A DNA stretch of 64,000 nt from Cannabis sativa. Its lineage: Eukaryota; Streptophyta; Magnoliopsida; Rosales; Cannabaceae. Positions 9,769 through 19,590 of this stretch are shown piece by piece (the stretch's first letter is position 1; the number at the start of each line of letters is the position of its first letter). The notes beneath the pieces were generated by a model. It made no database searches and was not told the DNA's origin. It saw only the letters and a list, made by a program, of their open reading frames with translations. The stretch lies in assembly GCF_029168945.1 (NCBI RefSeq), contig NC_083605.1, positions 43,945,659 through 44,009,658 on the forward strand. The letters are read 5' to 3'. Made by a program: the position numbers and the translations under genes.

Positions 9769-10008
9769 TTTGGGATTTTGAAGACCTCTTTTGAATAGGG
9801 TCTTGAGTTGTTGATCCCTTGATGAATCTTTTGCTCTTGATATGCTTGTTGAGTCCATTTAGTGTTGCTTTTAAAAGTTTGGTAAAAATACCAAAATATT
9901 TATTTTCTCTTTTAAATTTGCTACAAAATCAATAAATCATTAGTAACAAATAATAATCAAATATTTGCTAATCATCAAAACAAGGAGATCGAAAAGTTTG
10001 AGTTAACA

Positions 10009-11412
10009 CAATCTTGAAAGGCTATTCGTGTTCTTTGATTTGTTAGTTAAGCCTACTTTTAGGTCAGGGTGATACGTACATTTTGGGAACACGGTAGTGC
10101 AATTGAGTGGGAGCGCTAACATAAACATGGAATCTATAGCTTCTATCTGGCGAATAGTAAGCAAAGGATGATCTCCTTCGAGCTTGAGCAAACGAACATA
10201 AATGGTGGAGTACTCATTTCACATAAGCTAAAATATCATTTATACGGGGTTAAGTGTTTTAAGGATTAAATACATTGTAGGGTGTAACGGTAATCTAATC
10301 CCTTTACAGTGTAGATCATTCATATAGAGGATCATTGATCAAATTAGGATTATAACAATGGATAACTAATGATGCGTCTATATGTTGGAACATATAGAGC
10401 ATTCTATATACTGAGAGTGCAATTCTAAGTTCTATGCGTGGATTCAACGAAGAATTAATAAGTGAGTGAATTTTAGTGATAAATTCTTGATCTACTTATT
10501 GGAAGCTCGGTTATATAGACCCATGGTCCCCACACTAGTTGAGATAATATTGCTTGTAAGACTCATATAATTTGTTTTGATTAATCAATTATAATTCTCA
10601 AATTAGACTGTGTCTATTTGTGAATTTTTCACTAAGTAAGGGCAAAATTGTAAAGAAAGAGTTGTTAGGGGCATATTTGTTAATTATGATACTTTGTATG
10701 GTTCAATTAATAAATGTGATAAATGACAATATTATTTAATAATTATTTATAGTTATTAAATAGTTAGAATTGGCATTTAAATGGTTGAATTAGAAAATTG
10801 GCGTTTTTGAGAAAATCAGATGCAGAAACGATAAATTGCAAAATTGCAAAAAGTGAGGCCCAAATACACTAAGCATGGGCGGCCACTTTTGTAAGCAATT
10901 TAAACTGATATTTTCATTATTTTAATGCCAAATAATTCAAACCTAACCCTAGTGGAATGCTATAAATAGATAGTGAAGGCTTCAGGAAAATTACACTTCT
11001 GATTCAAAAAAAAACTTAGCCTTCTCTCTCCCTATCTTGCCGACCACTCCATCTCTCTTTCTTTCCTCTTAAATTTCGAAATTCTTAGTGTATGAGTAGT
11101 GTCCACACACAGCAAGTGATACCTCAACCATAGTGAGGAAGATCGTGAAGAAAGACTTTCAGCAAGAAGGAGTTTAAGCATTAAAGATTCAGAGAAAGAG
11201 ATCCAGGTTCAGATATTGATAATGCTCTGCTACAGAAAGGAATCAAGGGCTAGATATCTGAACAGAATGAGTCATTATATTCTGCTGCACCCAATGTAAG
11301 GTTTCCTAAACTTTATATGTGTTTATTTCATCGTTTTAGAAAGTTCATATTTAGGGTGTTAATCAACATACTTGTGAGTAGATCTAAGATCTTGGTAAAA
11401 TAATTTCCAACA
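10009..11412 (+). repeat. LTR-derived sequence, probable solo or partial LTR ending at 11412
   Basis: AT-rich sequence without a credible ORF. TGTTGGAA at 10383 and TTCCAACA at 11412 are inverted partners, so an LTR of about 1030 bp is proposed. A TATAAATA motif at 10971 is followed by a pyrimidine-rich leader-like stretch and T-rich 3' sequence, as in LTR U3-R-U5. 10009-10382 could be internal sequence or part of a longer LTR. No primer site follows; the satellite begins directly at 11413. An inverted 250-bp relic of the same end is at 43609. Confidence 0.6.
10971..10978 (+). promoter_or_regulatory. Putative TATA box of the LTR-derived sequence
   Basis: TATAAATA precedes a CT-rich stretch (about 11020-11080) typical of a transcribed leader. 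The same arrangement is at about 52032 in the duplicate. Activity is not shown. Confidence 0.45.
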
Positions 11413-14400
11413 CTAGGTTCTAGTTCGCGTCTGGGTCGGGTACTAGGTCCTGGTCCTAGTTCTGTTTCCCAACTCTCTATCTTGATTCTGGGTCCAGGTC
11501 CCGGTTATTGTGTGGGTTTGGGCCCGGTCTAGGTTCGGGTTCGAGTCCTAGTCTTTGTTCAGGTTTAGGTCTCTATTTGGGTTTTAATCTAGGTTCGGGT
11601 TTGGGTTTAGGTCCTGCTCCTGGTCCTAGTCCTAGTTCGGTTCTAGTTCCATTTGCGATTCTGAGTTCGAGTTTGGGTTTGAGTTCGGGTCGAAGTTTGA
11701 GTCCTGTTCTGAGTTTGGGTTCGGGATCGAATTTCAGTCTAGGTCGAGATCAGGCTTCGGGTGTGGGTTCGCGTCCTGGGTCTTGGTCTAGGTTGGGTCA
11801 GAGTCCCAAGTTCCAATCCCCATCTTAGTCTGGATTCAGTTCTGGGTCTAAGTCCTTTGTTCTGATCCTGGTCTGGGTTTGAGTTTGGGTCCGGGTCTGG
11901 GTCTAGCTTTGGGTCCAATTCTAGGTGTGCGTTTAAGTTCGGGTCCGAGTTTGTGTCCGAGTTTGTGTCCAGGTCTGCACCCTAATCTGGGTCTTTGTTC
12001 GGGTCCAGGTCCAAGTTTGGGCACCGAGTGCGGGTCAGAGTTTGGGTCTGGGTCAAGATCTCGGTCCAGATCTAGGTCCAGCATTTCGATCCCAGTCTGG
12101 GTCTTGGTTCGAGTCCAGGTTCGTATCAGGATCCCTATCTAGGTCCAAGTCTGTGTTTGGGATCGGGACCCAAATTTTGGTCCAGGTCCGGGTCTCAGTT
12201 CCGGTCTGGGTACACGACCGTGTCCGGGCCCGAGTTCCAGTCTCAGTTTGGGTCTAGGTCTTATTTGGAGTCCGGGTCCTAGTCCGGTTACGATTGTGGA
12301 TCTAAGTACAATTTCAGTTATGATTCCAAGTCCAAGTCCTTGTTCCAGTCCAGGTCAACTTCCATTTTTTAATTCCAATTTTGGGTACCAGGTTACGGGA
12401 TCGGGTCCACTTTTGGGTTTGGGACTGCGTTCAAGTCCTGGTCAGGGTACACGACCCTGCCCTAGCCCGAGTTCCAGTCTCAGTTTGGGTCTGAGGCTAG
12501 GTCTGTGTTCGGTTCTTGGTTTGCATCCGGGTCCTGGTCACGATCCTAGTCTTGTTCTAGGGTCCTGTTCTAGGGTCGTGTTCTAAGCCCCGTTTTGCAA
12601 ATCCCGAGTAAAGATCTGGATCACTGTCACGGGTCTCGGTCTGGTTCTGGTTCACGTCCCAGGTCCCATTTCGGAGTTTGGGTTGGGGATTGAGACTAGG
12701 GTGCGATTCTTGGTCCCGACCCTGGTTCTTTGTCCCTAGTCTAGTTCCATGTTTGGGCCTGAGTTCATGATCGGGTTCGGGTCCCGAGTCGAGGTTTGGG
12801 TTGGGATCCATGTTCGGCTCCCAATTTGGGTCATAGTCTGATTTGGAGTCCTGGTCTTGGTCCGGTTACGGTTCTGGATCTAGGTCGAATTTCAGTTATG
12901 ATTCTAAGTCCCAGTCCTAGTTCCAGTCCTGTTCAACTTCCAGTTTTGGTTCCTATTTTGGGTCACACGGTACGGGTTCGAGTCCACTTTAGGGTTTTGG
13001 ACTGGGTTTAGGTCCGGGTGTGGGTTCAGGTCCTTGTTAGGGTTCGGGTCCAGGCCTGGGTTCCAAATCCAAACACTGACTACGGGTTTTGCCCAAGCCC
13101 TTGGTCCAGATCCGGATCCCAATCTCGGGTCCCCGTCTGGTTCCATTTCTGGTGTCGGGTCACGAGATGGGTCCTAGGATCAAGTTCGCGTCTGTGTTGG
13201 GTACTAGGTCCCGGTCCAAGTTCTTTTTCCCAGGTCCCTATCTTTATTCTGGGTCCAAGTCCCGGTTATTGTGTGGGTTTGGGTCCCGGTCTAGGTTCGG
13301 GGTCAAGTCCTAGTCTCGGTTCCGATTTAGGTCTCTATCTGGGTTTTTTATCTGGGTTCGGGTTTGGGTTTAGGTCCTGGTCCTGTCCTAGTCCTAGTTC
13401 GGTTCTAGTTCCATTTGCGATTCTGAGTTCGAGTGTGGGTTTGAGTTCCGGTCACAGTTTGAGTCCTGTTCTGAGTTTGGGTTCGGGTACGGATTTCAGT
13501 CTAGGTCCAGATCAGGCTCCGGGTGTGGGTTCGCGTCCTGGGTCTTGGTCTAGGTTGCGTCTGAGTCCCAAGTTCCAATCCCCATCTGAGTATGGATTCA
13601 GTTCTTGGTCTAAGTCCTTGGTTCTGATCCTGGTCTGTGTTCGAGTTTTGGTTTGGGTTCGGGTTCAGCTTTGGGTCTGATTCTAGTTGTGCGTTTGAGT
13701 TGGGGTCCGAGTTTTTGTCCGGGTTTGTGTCCAGATCTGCTCCCCAATATGGGTCTTGGTTCGTGTCCAGGTCCAAGTTTGGGTCTGGGTCAAGATCTCG
13801 TTCCAGATCTAGGTCTAGAATTTCGATCCCAGTCTCGGTCTTGGTCCGAGTCCAAGTTCGTATTCGGATCCCTATCTAGGTCCAAGTATGTGTTTGGGAT
13901 CAGGTCCAAGATTTAGGTCCAAGTCCGGGTCTCAATTCCGGTCTGGGTCCACGACCGTGTCCGGGCACGAGTTCCAGCGTCAGTTTGGGTCTGAGGCTAG
14001 GTCTGTGTTCGGTTCTAGGTCAGGGTCCGGTTCTTGGTCATGGTCCTAGTCTTGTTCTAGGGTCCTAGTTCGGCGATTCTTCTTCAGGTTCCAATTTTGG
14101 GTCCCAGGTTCGGGTGTGGGTTTGGGTTTGGTTCTTCATCTCGGTTCTTGTCCTAGTCTGAGTCCTTGATCTATACACCGACTATTGGTTTGTCCAGTCC
14201 CCGTTACCCGAATCCCGAGTCAAGATCTGAATAACTGTCACGGGTCTCGATCTTGTTCTAGTTCAAGTCCCAAGGCTGGGGCCCAAATTCAGACACCGAC
14301 TACGAGTTTTGTCCAAGCCCTATGTCCAGATCCGGATCCCAATCTCGGGTCCCAGTCTGGTTCCATTTTTGGTGCCGGGTCACGAGATGGGTCCTACGTT

Positions 14401-15528
14401 CAAGTTCGGGTCTGGGTCGAGTACTAGGTCCCTGTCCTAGTTCTTTTTCCAAGGCTCCTGGTGTGGGTCCGCGTCCTGGGTCTTGGTCTCGGTTGGGTGC
14501 GAGTCCCAAGTTCCAATCCCGATCTGAGTCTGGATTCAGTTCTCGGTCTAAGTCCTTGGTTCTGATCCTGGTCTGGGTTCGAGTTTGGGTCTGGGTCCGG
14601 CACTAGCTTTGGGTCTGATTCTAGGTGTGGGTTTGAGTTCGGGTCAGAGTCTGTGTCTGGGTTTTTGTCAAGGTTTGGACCCCGATCTGGGTCTAGGTTC
14701 GGGTCCAGGTCCAAGTTGGGGTCCGAGTGCGGGTCCAAGTTTGGGTCTTGGTCAGGATCTCGGTCCAGATCTAGGTCCAGCATTTCGATCCCAGTCTGCG
14801 TCTTGGTCCGAGTCCATGTTCGTATCCGAATCCCTATCTAGGTCCAAGTCTGTGTTTGTGATCGTGTCCCAGATTTAGGTCCAGGTCGAGGTCTCAGTTC
14901 TCGGTTCTAGGTCTGGGTTCGGGTCCTAGTCTTTTTCTAGGGTCCTGGTTCGGCGATTCTTGTTCATGTTCTAATTTTGCGTCCCAGCTCTAGGTCTAGG
15001 TTTGGGTTTGGTTCTTCGTTTGGGTTCTGGTCCTAGTCTGAGTAACAGATCTAGACAGCGACTACTGGTCTGTTCCAGGCCCCGTTACCCGAATCCCGAG
15101 TCAAGATCTAGATCACTGTCACGGGTCTCGGTCTGGTTCTGGTTCAGGTCTCAGGTCCCATTCCTGAGTTTGGGTTCGGGATCGAGACTGGGGTGCTGTT
15201 CTAGGACCCGACCATGGTTCTGTGTCTCTAGTCTGGTTCCATGTTTGGGTCTGAGTTCAGGTTTGGGCTCGGGTCCCGAGTCCATGTTTGGGTTGGGATC
15301 CGGGTCCGGCTCCCAATTCGGGTCTAGGTCTGATTTGGAGTTCGGGTCCTGGTCCGATTACGGTTCTAGATCTATGTCCAATTTCAGTTATGATTCCAAG
15401 TCCAAGTCCTAGTTCTAGTGTCGTTCAACTTCCCGTTTTGGTTTCAATTTCGGGTCACAAGGTACGGGTTCGGGTCCACTTTTGGGTTTGGGAATGGGTT
15501 CAGGTCTGGGTGTGGGTTCGGGGCCTTG
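11413..15528 (+). repeat. Hexamer-derived higher-order satellite, block A
   Basis: The + strand is a run of degenerate hexamers such as GGTCTA, GGTTCG, GGTCCG and AGTCCT, consensus about RGTYYR. Landmark words recur at long range, for example the ACGACCGTGTC block near 12.21 and 13.95 kb. Because the unit is six bases, several frames stay open on both strands (Gly-Leu/Gly-Ser/Val-Arg on +, Asp-Pro/Gln-Thr on -); these are not convincing genes. Internal deletions relative to the consensus unit are visible, for example around 14.45 kb. Block F (52483-56591) is its near-identical duplicate. Confidence 0.93.
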
Positions 15529-15551
15529 CACTACTACAAATTACACTACTT

Positions 15552-15590
15552 ACGTCCGTCAACGCTACTGTTCATAGCGTTGACCGACGT
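15552..15590. repeat. Subterminal hairpin of the CACTA element
   Basis: Arms 15552-15567 and 15575-15590 are reverse complements at 15 of 16 positions, with a 7-base loop. They contain the CGTC/GACG subterminal motif and lie 23 bp inside the terminus. Preserved in the second copy. Confidence 0.85.
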
Positions 15591-15879
15591 GAATTGTACC
15601 CAAATTATTAAATTCGTCTGTTTAAAAATGACGCTAATAATGTGTAATTAGCGTCATTTGCTTAAATGACGGTAAAAGGGCAACCGACGAAATAAAGCCA
15701 AAAAGATTTTGAAAACTTTCTTTCATTTTGCGTCTGTTATTAACAATCAATTATTTTGTTTGTGAGGATTTAAAACTGGCGTAAAATTAAATTATTAAAA
15801 ATGTAAACAGACGAGAATTTGATAGATTCCCTAAAAGCCAAATAACACAAGGCCACTGTTCACACATTCCTAACCCTAA

Positions 15880-16142
15880 AAATCTTAGAAAGCTCTGGCG
15901 AAACCACCTTCTTAGCCCCTTCAAATTTGCCCAGTTGCTCTCTGAAACCAGCGTCAACCCTGTCAATCATCCTCTCTAAAACCATTATCTCAACCCTTCC
16001 GATCGTCCTCTTCGAAACCAGCAACTCGAGCCCCTTTCCCTTTTTGTCGTCAGCTTCCTCACGGTGGTGGTGTGAAGCTCTCTGCTTCGATGTAGCTGTC
16101 AATGGAAGCTTCTCTCCTTTCCCTGTACTTTTTTTTAGGTAA
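15880..16142 (+). other. GC-richer island inside CACTA copy 1, exon/5'-UTR-like
   Basis: This stretch is clearly richer in G+C than the A/T-rich interior around it and ends with a possible splice donor (AG|GTAATG near 16138). Small ORFs exist on both strands (71 codons +, 95 codons -) and both are kept in copy 2, but the copies are too similar for that to mean selection. It could be the captured 5' end of a host gene or the element's own leader. No product recognised. Confidence 0.35.
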
Positions 16143-16969
16143 TGCATGGTCCATCTCCATCTCAGCTCTAAAACTTTTATTTTTAAAGCTTGATTTTGTT
16201 TATGAATGGCAGCTCTCTGTTTTGGTTACTAGGTCTTAGGATTGAACAACACAACACTAATCATTTGTCCTTGATGTTGTTTATGAATGGCATCAACTGT
16301 ACTTGAATGCAATAATAACCATAATGGTTAGCTCTAGTCTTGACTGAACAATACCATATCAGCAGTATATAAAAAATAGTATATTCGTGTACTTTGAATG
16401 AAATTTCACCATATTGTTCCTTTAGCTACAAGAGTTTTCTGCTTGTGAGTTTTTTCCGTGTGTTCATATATCATTCATTTAAGGAATTTAATTTATAAAT
16501 TACAAGAGAAGAATATGCTGAGATGTAAGGTGTGTATCACGTGTTTGGGAATGAGAATTTTGAGGGAAAAACTAATGAAATTATTACGTTTTTTTTTTTC
16601 ATTATATATACAAATTGTCTATAAAAAATTATAGATTAGATTTGTCTGTTGGAGTCAACTTAATCCCTTAATTAAATACAAATCTAATTATAAAAGAGAT
16701 AATCCAGCCATAGATTTGTATTTTCATAATTGGTCACTGTCAATTTGATTAATGGGCAAAGTTTTGAAGGATATGGAATTGTCTCTGAGTGTGATATTTT
16801 ATTAGGTTGATCACTTTATTTTTATTTTAGTTTGCCAAATTAGGCTAATATTACTTAAGAGAGTGTAATTTTTTTAGTTTGTCTCTGAGTGTAATATTAT
16901 TGTGTGTGTGATTCATTAATTTTTATTATAAATTCTGTTAGGAATGCAGCTTCGATTTCTTCCTTCATG

Positions 16970-17265
16970 CAATCTGAGTTCTTGGACAGAACTCTAACAC
17001 CAGTACACAATCAGAAACAGATCAACCTTTTTGAATAGAAATGTGTATTTAATCTTATTGCAATGAAAATTGAATTGTATTTACAATATATACATGTGTC
17101 TTAAAGAGACTAGACTAGCATAACTAAGATTGACTAAGGCCTTATATACTCGGTCTTAGACAATTACAAGAATATCACAATGCTAACTAATCTTATGACA
17201 CTTAGACAATTAGGACACTAACTGTCAACAGCAAACTATAACTAACATCTATCCCACAGGTTCAT
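16970..17265 (-). repeat. Possible solo LTR inside CACTA copy 1
   Basis: On the minus strand this segment has a TATATAAGG box (near 17141-17149) about 60 bases into a region that resembles U3-R-U5 of a short copia LTR, with candidate TGTTGACA-like and GAACTCA ends. I could not find a convincing 5-bp target duplication, so the boundaries are approximate. Also present in CACTA copy 2. Confidence 0.3.
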
Positions 17266-18123
17266 TACTCTAGTCTTTTAAATTGGGCTAATGTCTAAAT
17301 AAAAATACTTGGGATTTTAAAATAGAATTTCTACTTAAGAGTGATTGTGTAATTAGGAATTAGGAAAGCTTGTATATGCTAATATTATTACTATATATGT
17401 TTTTTTAAAAGTATTTTGTTTCCTTTTTAAGAAAGAAAAAGTATTTTTGTCTAGGTAAAATATGATTTATTTCAACTTTTACTTCTTAGTTACTAATTAT
17501 AATTTTTAATTATCCATTGGCTACTAATGGTACTACCACTTGTGTTGTAAATAACTAGAAAAGAGCAAAATTACTCACCTTCCCCTCTAGTACCATACTT
17601 ATATGCATTAATTATAAATAACTTTCTTTTTTATTTTTGTTTTACAATAAAGTCAATATTTATTGGTCGTATAAAACCCAAAGAATAATACATGTCTTAT
17701 ACTCTTTTCCTACTTCCTTGATTGAGCATAATAGAAATATTACTATAAACCCTACTGACATTGAATTGAATTGAAATTAATCAAAATGAGTAATTGATGA
17801 GTGATATATGAGTAGCATTATCAATTGTCACATTAGTTGTTAATTGTTAATTATTGAGATTGCAGCACATGTGATGCTCTCTAAATTTTATTTAATGAAA
17901 ATTTAAGTTATTTTGTGTTTATATCATAAGCAACTCCCAAAGCTGTGTTAAGGCTAACACATCAAGGAAAGTAATTGTGAGTCACTATTTTCTAAACATA
18001 ACAAATTGTTCTTTTTTCTTTATTTTTGTAGAAGCCAAAAAATTGTAACTTTAATTGATTTTGCCACCTTGTTATATACTTAATTTTAATTAGATATAAA
18101 TACTTTAATTCTGCTTTTTTTAG

Positions 18124-18186
18124 GTTGTTCATATGAGCAATTTGGTAGTCATTCCCAACTTCATCAAGAGATGACAAAGAAAAACG
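18124..18186 (+). pseudogene. Exon-like fragment in CACTA copy 1
   Basis: Flanked by a T-rich TTTTTTTAG acceptor and a GT donor (18187). One frame is open across all 63 bases and reads a polar peptide with EQFGSHSQLHQEM. I do not recognise the source gene. Its reading phase does not join cleanly with the next exon-like piece, so any captured transcript is already broken or has other exons between. Confidence 0.35.
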
Positions 18187-18660
18187 GTAGGCCTAATCAT
18201 CAACTTTTTTTTTTTGCTTTTTCATTATAGATAGCCTAGTCAATTATCACTAAAGTATGATTTATAACTACCTAATACTTCTCACTTATGGTACTATGAA
18301 ATGTGGAAATATCAATTTTATTTTGCATATAAAAGTATAATGTAAAGCACGATCAAGACAAAAAATACTAGTGTTTACTAAAAATCACTTACAAATTTGC
18401 TAAGAAACTTATTCCTATGAATAATTATAATTATTATTACTTAATTTATTGTCAGAGATAAATTTGTACTACTACAAAATTGGCCACACATGCATGAACT
18501 TTCATCACTACATGTCAATAAGACTCTCACAGTGAAAGGTTTGACAGTTTCTCTTAACTCTTTAAGTATTAGAGTTTGTTAGTCTTACAATCGACCCTTT
18601 TTATTGTTGCATGATTATCTTCTTTGAAATTTTGTGATACTAATTACTATTTTCATATAG

Positions 18661-18733
18661 CAGTGACATCCCAATTACAGAAGCACTAAAGCATCAAATT
18701 GAAGTACAAAAGATGTATATACCAAATATATAG
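18661..18733 (+). pseudogene. Captured exon fragment resembling the MYB-CC (PHR1-like) coiled coil
   Basis: Follows a CATATAG splice-acceptor-like sequence. The frame 18662-18733 reads SDIPITEALKHQIEVQK and then runs into a stop. The ITEALK..x..EVQK block is the start of the MYB-CC type coiled coil found in PHR1 and PHR-like transcription factors, recalled from the family and not searched. The coiled coil is cut short and no MYB DNA-binding domain was found nearby. An identical fragment lies at 59729-59801. Confidence 0.45.
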
Positions 18734-19309
18734 GTAAATATATATACTAATTACTTTGCATAAAAGATGTATATACCAAATATATTAGCAAAAAAAACTA
18801 TTATAGTAGTACATATGTGTATAGTTATCAGTTGCCTTGGTGTGTTTTGGACTTCGTATATTATATTCTTCATGTACTAAAGTACTTTTTTACAGTATTG
18901 GTATTTATTTATTTATTTTTCTTTTTTTTTTATATTGTTTCCGTTTTACTTAATGTTGTAACTTTTTATCACTAACTTTGGTTTACACTTTGTTATGTAG
19001 GTTTATTATCTTAGAATTAACATTTTAATTATGACAATACATTTGTGTAATCAAGTTACTGTATAATTTTATGTATTAATGTAAAGTTTAGCTGGTTAAT
19101 TTTTTACAGATAATTTTTCTAACTTATTTAGTGATTACATGCCTCATTTAATTATAATTTTTTTTAACTTTTTTTAGATTATGTATTTAGTTACAGTTAC
19201 TGTTATAGTTAATGATTATAAAATCTGAAAATACAGGTAGAAAAAAGTTGTATGGAAATTTGCAATTTTACCTTACCTACACCTTTGCTTCATTTTATAA
19301 CTAACGCAG

Positions 19310-19590
19310 TAGGTGAAAAAAAATATTTTGCAACAAGTTATGCGTCATTTAAGAACCGACGGCAAAAATATTTTTTGTCAATTCCAAACTGACGCAATAT
19401 GTTATAAAGAACATTTTATTTTTTGCGTCGGTTTTAAAATGAAGAAAATTATTTTTTGCGTCTTTTGAGAAACGACGCAAATAAAATACTATTTGCGTCT
19501 ACGGTTTATACATCGGTTTTGTAGACCGACGCAAAATCATTATATGTCACTAAAAAACTGACGAAAATACTTCTTTTTGTAGTAGTAGTG
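19310..19590. repeat. Right subterminal repeat region of CACTA copy 1
   Basis: Within about 280 bp the motif GCGTC or its complement GACGC/GACGG occurs many times, in both orientations and often within TTTGCGTC or GACGCAAA, ending at the terminal repeat. Such subterminal arrays bind the transposase in CACTA elements such as En/Spm; the analogy is inferred. Confidence 0.7.

Larger units (their letters stand above)
1..10008 (-). mobile_element. Ty1/copia retrotransposon, Sirevirus-like, nearly complete
   Basis: In sense (minus) order the sequence shows a 5' LTR (8533-10008), a tRNA-Met type primer site, gag with zinc knuckle, protease, integrase, reverse transcriptase and RNase H, an extra ORF, repeated polypurine tracts and a 3' LTR running off the window start. 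Integrase before RT is the copia order. Long LTRs (1476 bp), an additional ORF after pol, multiple polypurine tracts and LTR palindromes are known Sirevirus (SIRE/Maximus) hallmarks, so that lineage is inferred. About 470 bp of the 3' LTR is missing, giving a full length near 10.5 kb. Several frameshifts make it non-autonomous as read. The right end abuts sequence that is uninterrupted at 51080 in the duplicated copy, which marks the insertion point; the target duplication cannot be confirmed because the left end is outside the window. Confidence 0.93.
8533..10008 (-). repeat. 5' LTR of the copia element (complete, 1476 bp)
   Basis: Bounded by TGTTAAC at 8533 and GTTAACA at 10008, perfect short inverted repeats. 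It lies next to the primer site on one side and unrelated flank on the other. It contains a TATA box, promoter-proximal palindromes and a TTGAC cluster. The part 8533-9002 has no counterpart in the window because the other LTR is cut. Confidence 0.95.
15529..19590. mobile_element. Non-autonomous CACTA transposon, copy 1
   Basis: Starts CACTACTACAAA and ends TTTTTGTAGTAGTAGTG, with TTG direct repeats at 15526-15528 and 19591-19593, the 3-bp target duplication expected for CACTA elements. The flanking satellite is restored when the element is removed mentally. Subterminal regions are rich in GACGCAAA/GCGTC motifs in both orientations. At 4062 bp it lacks any transposase ORF. The interior is A/T-rich with several exon-like islands, one resembling a MYB-CC exon, and an LTR-like insert, so it has captured foreign sequence. 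Confidence 0.9.

Noticed and set aside
13018..13680. 220-codon Ser/Gly/Val-rich ORF on + and many similar ORFs across the array on both strands
   Set aside because: The hexamer period of the satellite keeps three + frames and several - frames open at once. Starts are inconsistent, composition is dipeptide-like and no domain is recognisable.
13501..13776. Asp/Pro/Asn-rich and Gln/Thr/Arg-rich ORFs on the minus strand of the array
   Set aside because: They are complements of the same hexamers, overlap + strand ORFs and have no independent support.
11413..15528. Array considered as a CRISPR or other spacer-repeat array
   Set aside because: No fixed repeat-spacer alternation; the hexamers are degenerate and continuous, and the context is a plant genome.
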